In this document: positions 30,701-41,900 of the stretch, one piece after another
Layout: each line of letters opens with the position of its first letter
Numbering within the stretch: the stretch's first letter is position 1
Assembly (NCBI GenBank): GCA_020746105.1
Contig: CM036618.1
Coordinates: forward strand, 115,513,308 to 115,577,307
DNA from: Trogon surrucura
Lineage: Eukaryota > Chordata > Aves > Trogoniformes > Trogonidae
Reading direction: 5' to 3'
Length of the DNA stretch: 64,000 bases
The notes under the pieces: model-generated
Database searches by the model: none
The model's input: only the letters and a program-made list of their open reading frames with translations
Told to the model about the DNA's origin: nothing
Made by a program: the position numbers and the translations under genes

Positions 30701-33700
30701 TTCAGAAACTGTTTCTCTGTGTCACAGGTTTTTTTTTTTAGGGATTTGTTTAGAATGCAGTTATGTGGGAGTAAAGGTGAAAAGTTTAAATTCAGCTAAG
30801 GAGGATGCTTTTCTTCAAACAGGAAAATGGAATTACCCAGCATTTCAGACTGATAATGTTTTGTCTTCTTTGCTTGTTCACAGGGAGAGCAGTGTAAATT
30901 TGATCATGATGCGGAGATTGAAAAGAAGAAGGAAATCTGCAAGTTTTACATACAGGGTTACTGCACCAAAGGAGAGAACTGCATTTATTTGCACAATATC
31001 CTTTTAAAAAAAAACAAAACCAGCTTGAATTAAACTGGAAGTTTGTATTTACTCTTAATTGATGTAAGAGATTTTTAAGCATAGCTATTTCTTGTCTTAA
31101 GAGACCATACCAAAGACTGTGTAGAGTTACCCCAAGAGGGTTATTTTTCTGCTCAAGCAGTTAGAAGGAGAAAACATGTACAAAATTACTGGTTTGTTTT
31201 CAGTTTTGAGGGGTTTTATTTTGTTAAAAGGTAAATCCCTTTAAAGGTAGATGCATTTGTCCATGTACCCCGATTTCTTCTTGTTTGTTGTAAAGGACTT
31301 GTGTTTTATCCCCAAAAATCTTTTTAATCGTGATTTTAGAATCAAGTCCAAATTAACGTTAGGGCTGCAGTAACAATTATTAGTAGAACCTTAATTGGAA
31401 CTAGGAGGCGAACTGGTTATGAGCTTTGAAAATTTTTAACACATTGCTTTGGAAAGTTTGAAGTATTGGAGAAAAATAGAAAGACAGTTGACAGCCTAAT
31501 TTCATAAACTTGCCAGACGGTGTAACCTAGAAATCAGCCTGTGTTAGGAATCCTTAACCCATCGCTTACATGAATTCCCTTGCAAGTTCTACCACACAGG
31601 AGCAAAGTGCTATCAAGGAGATAAGTGCAAGTTTTCTCACGCTCCCCTGACTGCAGAAACGAAGGAGCTGCTGGACAAGGTGAGCAGTCTGTAAACCACA
31701 AGGTTTTGGTGCTAAAAAGAACAGCGGGGTGTTGGCTGGAGAAGCCCACAGGGTTCTCAGGGAGTGCGCTGCTGAACTCGAATGATGGTTCATGAAATCC
31801 TGACCTTCGTTTTCAGTAGGATGTCAGCATACAGTAGTATTGCAGCAAGTATTTATATTTAAGCAGAAGGTTCAAGGCTAGATTAAATTGCATATACTGC
31901 AAAATTTACATTTTTTTGCTCCATTGCCTTGTTCTAGGTTTTGAATAACGAGGAGGAGCCACAAAACGAAGATGAGAAAGAACTGGAGGAGCTCAGAAAG
32001 CGCGGCATAGTTCCTCTCCCTAAGCCACCGCCAGGTGTTGGGCTTCTGCCAACCCCGCCAGAGCAGTACCCCTTCTCGGAGTCTGACATCGAAAATTACC
32101 AAGATCCGTCAGGGGATTATAAGAAAATCCCATCTCTCTTTGAAATAGTTGTGAAGCCCACTGTGGATTTAGCGCACAAAATTGGAAAAAAGTAGGTTTC
32201 GGAATTCTGTGTCGAGCTCTCCTTAAAGCGATGGAGCTGCGTAAATATTTAATCAATTCTCTTTGCTTCTGTCAGCAGTGTGTACTTCTGTGTGTATTGC
32301 TGAGTTAATGATCTGTCACATATTGGCTATCCTAATTATTTACTTACAGAATGCTCTCCATGGAAGAGAACTTAGGGAGCCTTCACTTTCCAGAAAGCCA
32401 CTCCGTTGGCTTTTGGGTTGGCTTTACACCTGCCTTGCCTGTCTCAGTTTGCAGGTTTATGAGTGGACTTTATTGCCTTCTACAATCTTTTTATAGTTTT
32501 AGCTTTTTCCTCACCGAAGCCAGTGGCCACCCTTGATGGGGACTGTTGGCCTTGGGATATTTGATGCTCTTGGTTTCAGCAAATCTCAGGTTCTTCTTGT
32601 GCTAAGACGGGAGAAATGTTCTACTTTCAGACTGTGACTGTATATATATACAGTTACTTCCTGAAAATTATTTTATATATATAAATTATTTTTTATATAT
32701 ATATATATATATAGTTACTCCCTGAAAATTATTTCACGTTTTCTGAATTTTATCCTTCTTAAGAACAAATAAGTACAAGTGGATACATGTAAGGGGGAGG
32801 AGGAGATGGCTGACAGAGGCTGCTGTTCTTTGTAGGCGCAAAATGTGATCCGCTCGTTTTCTTTTCTCTACAGGCCACCGACCTTCTACAACAGCGGCTC
32901 GCCGCCCAGACCGCCGTTTCAGGGCAACGACCCGCATTCTCAGCATATGTATAACCCGGGTTCGAGCCCAGGGCCAGGCCCCGGCATGTCCCAAGGACAC
33001 AATGGGCCACCGATGCACCCTGGTTCACCCGGCCATCACCCGTGCGGAGGCCCTCAAGGCCCGGGGATGCCACAGAGTCCTCCCATGCAGGGTGTTCCGC
33101 CAGGTTTTCTGGGCCCTCAGAACCAGGGCGGGATGCCAATGCAAGGACAGCAAGGTGGACCACCCCTCACACCGCCGGGTCTCGGCGGATCTTACAACAC
33201 TCCGGGAGTTCAAGGACACATGGTGAACATGCCAAGAGAGAATCATTGTCCTCCGGGGCCGCAGTACCAGCAGATGCCTGGCGAGAGGCAGCCCAACATG
33301 AATTACGAGCCGATTCAGAACCCAGCCGATTTCTATGACAATTATTATTCTCATCAAGCTGTACATAACTTCCAGACAGCTAACAACTCCGGCGGTAAGG
33401 ATGTTTTAAAATTGTGGTTCCTTGTGGTGTCAAAAACCGTCGTGGCTCCAGAGCCGAGCAGCTGAAAGAGTTTTGGGGAGAAGCCTGGAATGTCTTCAGT
33501 GTATAGGTTTTTTTCAGCGTGGTCTTTCTAGTCGTGTCGTAGAAGCCGCATCAGTTTTGCTTGATTGTGTTTTATGTTTTGCCTTCTCTGCCGCAAAAGA
33601 TTAACCACCGCGTAATTTGTCTGTACCACAGATGGGACGTGGCATGGCGAATTTACAGATCACCAGGCTCACCTCATGGCTCAGGAGTCGCACCAAGGCG

Positions 33701-36172
33701 GGAGCGAGTCGGACTGCATGGGCAGCCACATGGGCCATAAACCAGCCCTCAACGTCCCCGATTTCCTTCCGGCCATGCAGAAGGCCCTCTACGCAAGGCT
33801 TAGTCAAAAACATCAAAGAGATGGAGACTCCATGAGCAGCCAGGGTCAGAGGGCGATGAGCAAAGACGAAGGTAAAATAATTTTGCCAGAGTTCTTCCTG
33901 TTCTTAGCAACCACGTTAGCCCAGAGCAATCTGTCGACCTGGGTTTTAATCGCGTTACCGTTCGCAGTTATTGTGAACGTGCAGGTACCAGCTCAAACAA
34001 TGTTTGCAGCTGAATACACGTGCTTTCCTTCCCAGGTTGTTCCAGGATTTTAGTTTAGGCTTAGTTGCTGCATTTCACTTCCAGGTGGAAGGACCCGTGG
34101 ATAACTGGCACTGAGGAAATGCGTGTTATTTTGCATTTAATTAGATGCCGGGGATGATGGTGGCTTTGGTCTTTGTTCCTTATTTCCTTATTTCTTCGCA
34201 TCATGAATCTTGACCTCTCCCCAAGACCTTGTGATCTGGGATATAGGAAGGCAGCAAATACCACGTTTGTAATTTATCTGCTTTAAAAACTACTGGAAAG
34301 TGTGTTACTACTTTTTGTCCTACCATCCCGCAACAAAGGTCGTTTTCATCAAGATTCAGATTTTAAATACTTTTTACTAGTATTTGTAGAAGTAATTGTT
34401 TGAAAGCAGATTAGTTTCCCAGGTTAATATTGACAGAGAGGTATGTGGAGAGTTTGGGAGTACCTCAACTGGCCACAGGGTTTTTTATGTCAATTCTTCA
34501 CTGCAGTTGATTTTTAGTCACTTCACATTACAGTTGTTTTAATATAGGGAGTAACAACATAGTATCAGGTTTTTTTCCATTTGATTTTACTGCGAAGCTA
34601 CCCTTTATGTGAGCAAATGCATTGTATTCCTTGGTCATTGTATTCGCTTGAGTGATTTTTTAATTTTTATTTTTAGACGACAATGTCAACTGGTATTCCA
34701 GTAGTGAAGAGGAAGAGGGGAGCAGTGTTAAATCGATCCTGAAAACCTTAAAGAAACAAAGCGAAAACTTTAGGAACCGGCAGCAGCATTCCGCGGAGCA
34801 GCACATGCTCGGAATTCCGACCGACCCGAGGCTGGCCAAAGAAAAAGGTGCAGGGCCCCAGGCTACTGACCCAAGGCTTCGAGCCTCGCCCAGGTCCAAC
34901 CCCAGGAAGCCTTTGGAGTCGTCCTCCATGGACCCGCGGCTCACGCGGGACCCAAGGGTGCACAAGGTGAGTGAGGGCGCCCATGCCAGCTCGTCCCTCG
35001 GAGGAGTCAAGCTGGATTTACACCATGGTGTCAAAGTCAAGCAGAAAGGGCTGGACGATGACGAAGAGGACTCGGAAAGGGAGCTGCGAGAGCGAGCTTT
35101 CCTGATCCCCTTGGAGCCTTTGCCTGGCGTGACGTTACGGGATCCCCGGTCTCAGCTCCGGCAGTTCAGCCACATAAAAATGGACGTCACCTTGATGAAA
35201 CCCAACTTTGCGAAACACATCGTGTGGGCACCCGAAGACTTGCTCCCCATCCCTTTGCCTAAGCCCGACCCTGTCTCTTCCATCAATTTACCTCTTCCCC
35301 CTCTCATTGCTGACCAGAGACTTAACAAACTGCGCAATTTGAAAAATGACCCCCACCCGAACGCGCTGCCGGCTGACCCACGGCTCGCCGCCAAGGCCAA
35401 AACCAGCTTGACGGGCAGGAGTGGCTATTTGGACCCATCAACGGATTCACACGCCAGCAGCTCAACCAAATTGGGAGACCCTCGTTTGCAAAAAAATGTC
35501 GATCCCCGGCTCCACAGACTGTCGAGTGCCGAGACACATCACGGAGTCGTGAAGGATTCGCACCCGTCCAAGTTTGACCCCCGTCTCGCCCGATCCACTG
35601 CCGGCACGTCGCAGCCCACGGAAGCCACGGCTCCTAAAACCGACGCAGATGCTCTGCCTCCCTACGCGCCCAAATTATCCTCGAGCGGCGTCAGGCTGGG
35701 AAGCCCTGGCTCAATCCTGAGCGGGATTAGCTTGTATGATCCGAGAGATCACGGGTCATCGTCGTCGGACCCGGCTCCGGCCGGTTCGGGCGAGAACGGC
35801 GAGAACCAGAAAAAAAGCATTTTGAAAAACTCTGCTAAAAACGAAGCCAGCCTCTCCGAAGAGACGTCGCTGCAGAAAGCCGCCTTGACTACAGAAAAAA
35901 CTATGGAGGGATCATTGGAAGCTGCATCAGATAAAGCGAACAGCACCAGTAAATCTCAGGCGAAACACTCCAGCGCTGCACCTGCGGTGCATAATCTTCC
36001 TATCCAGGCTTTATCAGGATTAATCAGGCCGCAGTACAGCGACCCGCGGCAGGTCAGGCAGCCCGGGCAGGTCGCTCAGCCGCAGGAGAGCGATCCAAAT
36101 GGCGAATCGGATGATAAGTCCTTAAAAGATGTTTTCAAGACTTTTGATCCAACCGCTTCGCCATTTTGTTAG
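18763..36172 (+). CDS. ZC3H6: ZC3H6, CCCH zinc-finger protein
   Basis: ZC3H6 is a nuclear CCCH-finger protein related to ZC3H4 and Drosophila Su(sable), a family linked to control of unproductive transcripts. Twelve coding exons join in frame to 1208 residues: 18763-18854, 25072-25252, 26218-26343, 26878-27133, 28615-28736, 29294-29410, 30884-30995, 31570-31679, 31938-32191, 32874-33394, 33632-33871 and 34677-36172. Order: acidic start ([11 protein letters not shown]), lysine/arginine-rich block, serine-rich region, GRGRG segment, three fingers (CX7CX5CX3H at 288-306 and 317-335, CX8CX5CX3H at 340-359), then [16 protein letters not shown], a proline/glycine region and many DPRL repeats, ending FDPTASPFC. 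Two in-frame starts are possible. The ATG at 18763 has the better context, while the ATG at 18817 gives [10 protein letters not shown], matching the mammalian start. The intron splitting fingers 2 and 3 has AT-AC ends. The identification is firm. Confidence 0.95.
18855..25071 (+). other. ZC3H6: ZC3H6 intron 1
   Basis: This 6.2 kb intron is AT-rich. Near its 5' end are a CT dinucleotide tract (about 18869-18897) and a GAT trinucleotide tract (about 18918-18947). I recognise no exon or well-preserved transposon in the rest. The donor after ...GACGAAAG is GTCGAG, a weak match to consensus. Confidence 0.6.
27311..27442 (-). mobile_element. CR1 LINE 3' end, antisense, in ZC3H6 intron
   Basis: The segment containing agttggaagggaccttgaag, then atcatctagttcaaccccct and ccccatccagcctggc, is the antisense of the CR1 3' region. 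It is fairly well preserved and lies in the intron between the exons at 26878-27133 and 28615-28736. No coding capacity remains. Confidence 0.8.
30996..31569 (+). other. ZC3H6: AT-AC (U12-type) intron in ZC3H6
   Basis: The intron begins ATATCCTTTT directly after ...TTG CAC A and ends TTAC before ATGAATTC. A TCCTTAAC branch motif, near-identical to the U12 consensus, ends about 20 bases before the acceptor. Joining at these sites restores [11 protein letters not shown], as expected for the family. GT-AG sites that keep the frame are absent at both ends. The intron is 574 bases long and separates the second and third CCCH fingers. Confidence 0.88.
32640..32735 (+). repeat. TA dinucleotide repeats with duplicated flank
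   Basis: Two or three runs of alternating T and A are separated by copies of gttact-ccctgaaaattatt. This looks like a small tandem duplication around an AT microsatellite, inside the ZC3H6 intron before the exon at 32874. A shorter TA/TG run lies near 30195-30225. Confidence 0.7.
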
Positions 36173-37150
36173 CGATTGATTTGAAGTCCTTTTTACCGTT
36201 GTGAATATTGCAGTTCTCTGCTGTTTTGTAACTGGTTTACCTCTTTTGCTTTATTTATTTTTAAATTATAATTATCAACACTTTTCAGCTGCTAATCTCT
36301 GAACCACACGCAGTTATACAGTACGCTATAGTGTTTGCGAAGCTGTGGTATTTTCTATATAATACTTTTCCAGTTTCAGGGAGACTAATAATTGACATGT
36401 AGAGAAGAAAACAACGAACGAGAAACAAACCCCACATATTATGTTAGAGCTGAGAAAAGCACTTTCATTGTAAATAAGTCATTAAGGAAGTCCAAGGAGC
36501 TGTATATGTGCAAGCTGTCTCTTTCATAAATGACATTTAGATATGATTGCCACATTTGTATGATTGTATAGACCCAAGCAATATTATAATATGATGTACA
36601 TTACTGTGAGAGACACTGTTTGATGACACATCAAGCCACACCTCCGAACTGATTGCAAAACCTGCAGGAACGATTTTGAGAAAACGTTGACCCTCCTTTT
36701 GGGATGAGCTGATGTAAGACATTGACAGTTGGACTTTGGTTTCTTTTTGTGGGTTTTTTTTCATGCAGTCGATATCCTTAGTGTAAGAGAGACCTATATC
36801 GCATATTAAGGATTAAAAAATGTCATATCTTTTGAAAAGTATTTTATTCTATGCTGTATATAGAAGAAATTGTGAAGTACATAACTAGAAGAAAGTTACT
36901 GTTAAAAGTGGAGAATACCTAAGTTGTCTAATACAGAAAAGGTTTTTATTTAATTTTTTCACGCATACACGATTCCAATTAGTGCTCTGAGTTACATTGT
37001 GGTGTTCATGTATTTCAATGTATTTTTGTATTCAGCCGCTTAATTTGTATTTGCTTTTTTTGTATTGATGTAACTGCAGTACTTGTATTCATGGTGTCTT
37101 TATGACATTTTTAACAAAAAAATTAAAAAGGGTACAGTTAAAGTCTGGTG
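36173..37150 (+). other. ZC3H6: ZC3H6 3' UTR with ATTAAA at 37122-37127
   Basis: The 3' UTR is about 1 kb, AT-rich, and ends at ATTAAA followed by a GT-rich stretch (tgactgtgatgttgg). An AATAAA at 37494-37499 could serve as a longer alternative end. Confidence 0.6.
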
Positions 37151-38305
37151 ATGACTGTGATGTTGGCAGCTACTTCAGCCTCGGGGAAGGACGAAGGCAA
37201 CTGAGACCGGCTCTAGTGTAGGCGCCGCTTTACAGTCTGAGGGCTCTGAGGTTTTTTAAACTAACCTCCTACTGAATCCACATGGAGCCCGCTCACTGTG
37301 TGGCTCCCCCAGCTCCTCCTGCCGTGCTTGTTGGCATCACCTGGAGGAACGTTGTTGCACTTGTGTCTTTAATTTCAGAAGATGTTGCATGCCAAGAGCA
37401 CGGCTTGTCCCCGAAGCCTCTTCTTGTTTTGCCTTTTGGGTTGCTTTTTTATATTGAGGAAATGTAGTCGCACCTAAACTAGCTGCATTTACAAATAAAA
37501 ATTTGCCATCTGCTCAACTGCCGTCTGGTTCCCACCCGCTTGGAATGTTTCTTTGCATTGAATCTCTTCCTCGGTGGTGAATCTCTTCCTCTTTTGTTCT
37601 GGAAACGCTTGCGGCTGGGGCGGTGTGGTTTTTGTTGCAGACTCCAAAGTTTTGGGTTCTTGTGCCTTTGAGACAAGCAGGCAAGAATGAAGTGTGTTTC
37701 ACATCGGTGAGCAGAGCTTGGATGAACCGAGGGAAGCTGCTGAGCTCCACCTGTGTGCCAAACGCGGCAGAGGAGGCATCGCCAATAATGCTTTCAATTT
37801 GCCTTCCTCATTTCCCAGAGTATAAATCGCATTGAGTCGGTGATGTTTTGAACCACGCTCACTCGAAATAATTGGAAACTAGGTTACAGACATGAAACTT
37901 GGTTGTTATTTTGGAATTGTCTCTAAGTCCTGCATAATTACTTCTTTTTATTTCTTCATCCACTCTGACAGGTTTGGTTGTTCAGGAACTTCACAAAGAA
38001 AACAAGCCAGCGGGGAAAAACAGAAATAGCTTGGGAATAGCACAGCTCTAACCTGAGGTTACAACTTGTTGCAGCGTGGTGATGGTGGTGTCGCTGAATT
38101 GGTTTCTCTGTTGTGGTGTTTTTGAAAGTGCTGGAATAGGAAGAGTCAAAGGAAAAGCTTTGGTACCAAGAGCAAAATGACAGGCCTCACAGCTGAGGTA
38201 ACTGAAGGATCTCGGGTGGTTTGATGATGGTGATGGACCCCTTTTGGAGTTGTAGGGGCATGCAGAGTGGTGGCTTCTCCTGATTTTGGAGACCCACTGC
38301 CACTT
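37151..38305. other. intergenic between convergent ZC3H6 and vinculin-like gene
   Basis: About 1.1 kb separates the probable 3' ends of the two convergent genes. I recognise no exon, RNA gene or clear transposon here. Confidence 0.5.
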
Positions 38306-38325
38306 CGGTGTCTTTAATACAATTC

Positions 38326-38331
38326 TTTATT
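38326..38331 (-). terminator. poly(A) signal of vinculin-like gene
   Basis: TTTATT on the plus strand reads AATAAA on the minus strand, about 580 bases past the TAG stop codon at 38913-38911. It gives the minus-strand gene a 3' UTR of about 0.6 kb. Confidence 0.55.
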
Positions 38332-38910
38332 TTCAGAAAAGAAGGTGTACAAAGCAGGGAGGAAATGGGATTTGGAAGGGGCCAGCTCCTTGCAGCCGTG
38401 TCTCAGTGGGTAACCGCCTCCTTCCTTCCTTCTTCCAGATCCTGGCCTGAGCAACAATTCCCACCGCTGCTGGAAACTCGTCCCCTGAGGCTGTGAAACA
38501 CGTGGGGAGCAGCATGAGCTGTGAGGTGGGTGATCTTCAGCATTCAGCGTTTTACTCTGGGTACAGGAGAGTTCCTGGGGATGAGAGAGATTTGGGGAGA
38601 AAAGTCTTGTTTCTCAGCAGGATTTGCAAGGGCAACCGGTAAGACAAAATGCTCCCCAGATGTGAAAGAGTAAATATGAAAAGAGTAAAATGTTTGTCAG
38701 TTCTCTGGGCTGCAGAAAATCCTGAGCTTTGCTAGGTCACCACCTGCTGGTTGCTGCCCCGCGATAAAAATACTTGTACGGAGATTTCTGGCCTCCTTAG
38801 CTAGCCTGTTTTAATTTTTTTCTTCCATACTGAAGAGACTCCAATCCTTCATATTGTGAAGTAAATAATTGTATTCTTGCAAAATGGAGAGTATTTAAAT
38901 ATACTCCGCT

Positions 38911-41900
38911 CTAGCAGAAATCCCTTCCTGTTTCTATGTCCATCCATCTGTCCCTAATTTTATGTCCTTTAATATGTTTTGGATGCTTGGGGGTATTCCT
39001 GGTCTGAGGTGATAGTTCTTGCATCAGTGTGGGTTCAGTTTTTGCCCGAGTCTTCCGGAGCCCTAGTTCATCCCTGTCTGAGTTTAAAGACTCCTTGGCT
39101 CTGTGCCACCACAGGTTTTTTCTCCACCTCATGCAAAAAGCAGTTATTTCTTCTTCTTCGGAGTTGGGTGGAGGCTGTCGCAAACCCTGGTAGGGGGGAA
39201 AAAAAAAGAAAATATTTCCATGCTTTAATATGTTGTTGGACAAGGGGAGAGTCCGGTTGGATTTGTGCTCGTTTCCCAAGTGCTTTCAGAGAAAATCTGC
39301 TCTCACTAACTATTTACAGTTGGGTCAATCAGCTGTCATTTCCAGCTGCAAGGGAAGCTCTTGGGAGTTTTGATCAAAGCTTACCTCGAGATCTCTAACG
39401 AGATGCTGCTGCTTAACTTACTTTGACACATGCTGCCTCAGCTGCCTTCAGAACATGTGAAACTGCTTGAACTAAGTTCCATGCATTGCTCACGAGCAGC
39501 TCAGAAGAGGACTTGCTCTCCCCGGTGACTGCTTTGACCCTGCAAACACATTTTAAAGGGTTTTACTGGAAGAGTGTCGGGCAGTGAGTGGAGAGGGAGC
39601 TCCCTGAACTGTAACTCAAAGGGCTACAGCCAGATCCAACAAGGACGTCTGGAGACCAGTGAGCACGTCTCTTTGAGCCACTGCCAGCCTCAGGAGAGAT
39701 GTCCTTGACCTCAACGACTCACCTGGCCACGATGGTGAGCTGGCTGCTGATGGTGTGGGTGAGCTCCACGGCGCGCAGCAGCTCGGCGGAGCACCTCGCG
39801 TCGAGGCAGTGCTTGGCGACGACACAGCCGAATTTTGTGAACACCTGCACATCGGAAGCGATTTGCCTCGCGCAGGCGACGAGCTGCTCCTTGCTCTAAA
39901 CCAAAATAGAAAGAAATGTGTTTTGGAGGGTGAGAGGAAAGAATAAAAAAAAAAATAAAATCAATTCTCTTGCAAGGCAGGAGAGGGGTCCAGGACGTAT
40001 TCTGAAATGAGGGAAGGACTGGATGCCAAGTTCATATCTCATCAGGAGGAACTATTTTTTAGTGCTTTGCATAAATATAGCTAGTGCACTTTTAGAAGAG
40101 CAGGGTAGTGTAGGGGTTTCAGTGCGGACTGGGCTTTGACCGTGCTCTTGAGGCAAAAATGTGCTGGGGCAGGAGAGGTTGAAACGCTCTGTACCGTGAT
40201 GGGGCCCTTCTTCCTCAGGAACTGGGTCATGTGCAGCATCCTGGTCGCCATGTCCTTGGTGAGCTGGGATATCTTGCTGGGACCACCCTGCCATGTGTCA
40301 CCAGCTTCTCTCTCATGCTTTGCAGGGCCACTGACAAGATTGATGCCGAGAAGACTGCTCTGGTGCTGTCAAGACAAGAACTGAAGAGATTCAAACTCCG
40401 GAGCGTGCAGGCGCACCAATGCTGAGAAATGTCTGCCAACGTGTTTCTTGAAGCGGTTTTGGGTGAGTGAAGGAGACGGGAGAGCTGCCCACCACCTCGC
40501 TCTGACCTTCCCAACCAGCCCTTCTCCCCTCTGCTTTCACCCATGGTGGGATTATCAATTCTCAGTGCCCTGTGCTATCATTTCTTGGAGCTATCATCTC
40601 CAAACAGGTGGGAGCTGTCATGCGAGTTGAAAGCGCTGGTGGTTTAGAAGCGCGATTAAATGCTGTAAAGCGCTCTGCTGAGGGATCGGGGTCGCGTCAC
40701 TGCAAAGCCTTTGCCACCTCCTGACACCCGACAGTGGTTGTGGTAGTGGAGTTGCTAGGAGTCCTGTGGGGAGGGGAGCTGAGCAGAGGCAGGTAGTGTT
40801 TCAGGGGAGGGAGAGCAGCACAGCCCCCATGCTCTTCAGAAACAGCCTTTTGGAAGTGAGTTTATTCATGCAAGAGCATGTGTCAGATCAGGTATCTGGA
40901 ACTCAGCAGAATGGGGTGGCCAGCAACCTGATTTTACCATGAAGGTGGCCACAGGGTCAGACTATTTGACCTCCAGAGGTCCCTCCCAGCATCACTTATC
41001 TTAAGGCTCTGTGGCGTGGGTACCAGAACTGACCAACAGCCCTGACCGTCACCCTGCAAAAAGTGTTGATGGGGTTGAAATAAAGGTATTGTACCATTTC
41101 ATGTGCCTCCCCGACAGCTCCACTTGCTTGTCTGCTCCTGCTCGGGCAAGATTCTGCTGACGGGGTGTGAGCATCAAGCTCTCGGGCTGGGAAAATCCTG
41201 TCCATGCTGCCACGTTGTCTTGGAGAGCCCTGGTCCCCCACGTTCTGCAAGCATTGTGTGATGAGCTGCAGAAGGTGCCCGCTGATGCCCTGGACAGCCC
41301 GAAGCTGCATGAGGAGGTAGTGTGCTTTTGCTGACCAGTACCAGACAATACTGTCCAGGTGGAGGTGCCCTTCATCCCCACGGCTCTGGAAAAGCTGCCT
41401 GGCACCGTCCACCGCGTTGGACGTGAGGACCAGGAGGTGGTCTGCCACAGAGAGCAGGTTTGTCTGTGACTGCAGCTGAGCGCTGGCCTCCAAAACCTCT
41501 TGGAGAGTGGTTTTGACCCACTGAACATTGGCCATCAGGCGACTTGCCTTCTCTTCAAAGGCCTGTCTGCTCCTCTCCCCATCCTCTAGAGAGAGCAGGG
41601 ACAGGGCTGGTCCCACAACGTCTCGGATGACCTGCAGGTGGTCGGTATTGATCTCCTCCAGGTGGAGCAATAATGCCTTGGCCCTGAGGGCCAAGTCTCT
41701 CTGCAGGAGCTCAAAACGAATGTACAAGCTGGCATTTGGCAGCGGGGAGACCGTGAGGGTCTTGGAGGCATCCAGCAGTGCTTCCATTAACACCTTCACC
41801 TCCTCCCTGAGCACTAGGATTTCGCTGCAACCATGGGCTTTAGGGCAGGACAAGTAAGAGAGCCAGGCGGCCTCCTCCAGCCTCAGGGAGTTCTCGGATA

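Noticed and set aside
34748-35040. Minus-strand frames within the last ZC3H6 exon
   Set aside because: Shadows of the DPRL-repeat coding frame on the plus strand.
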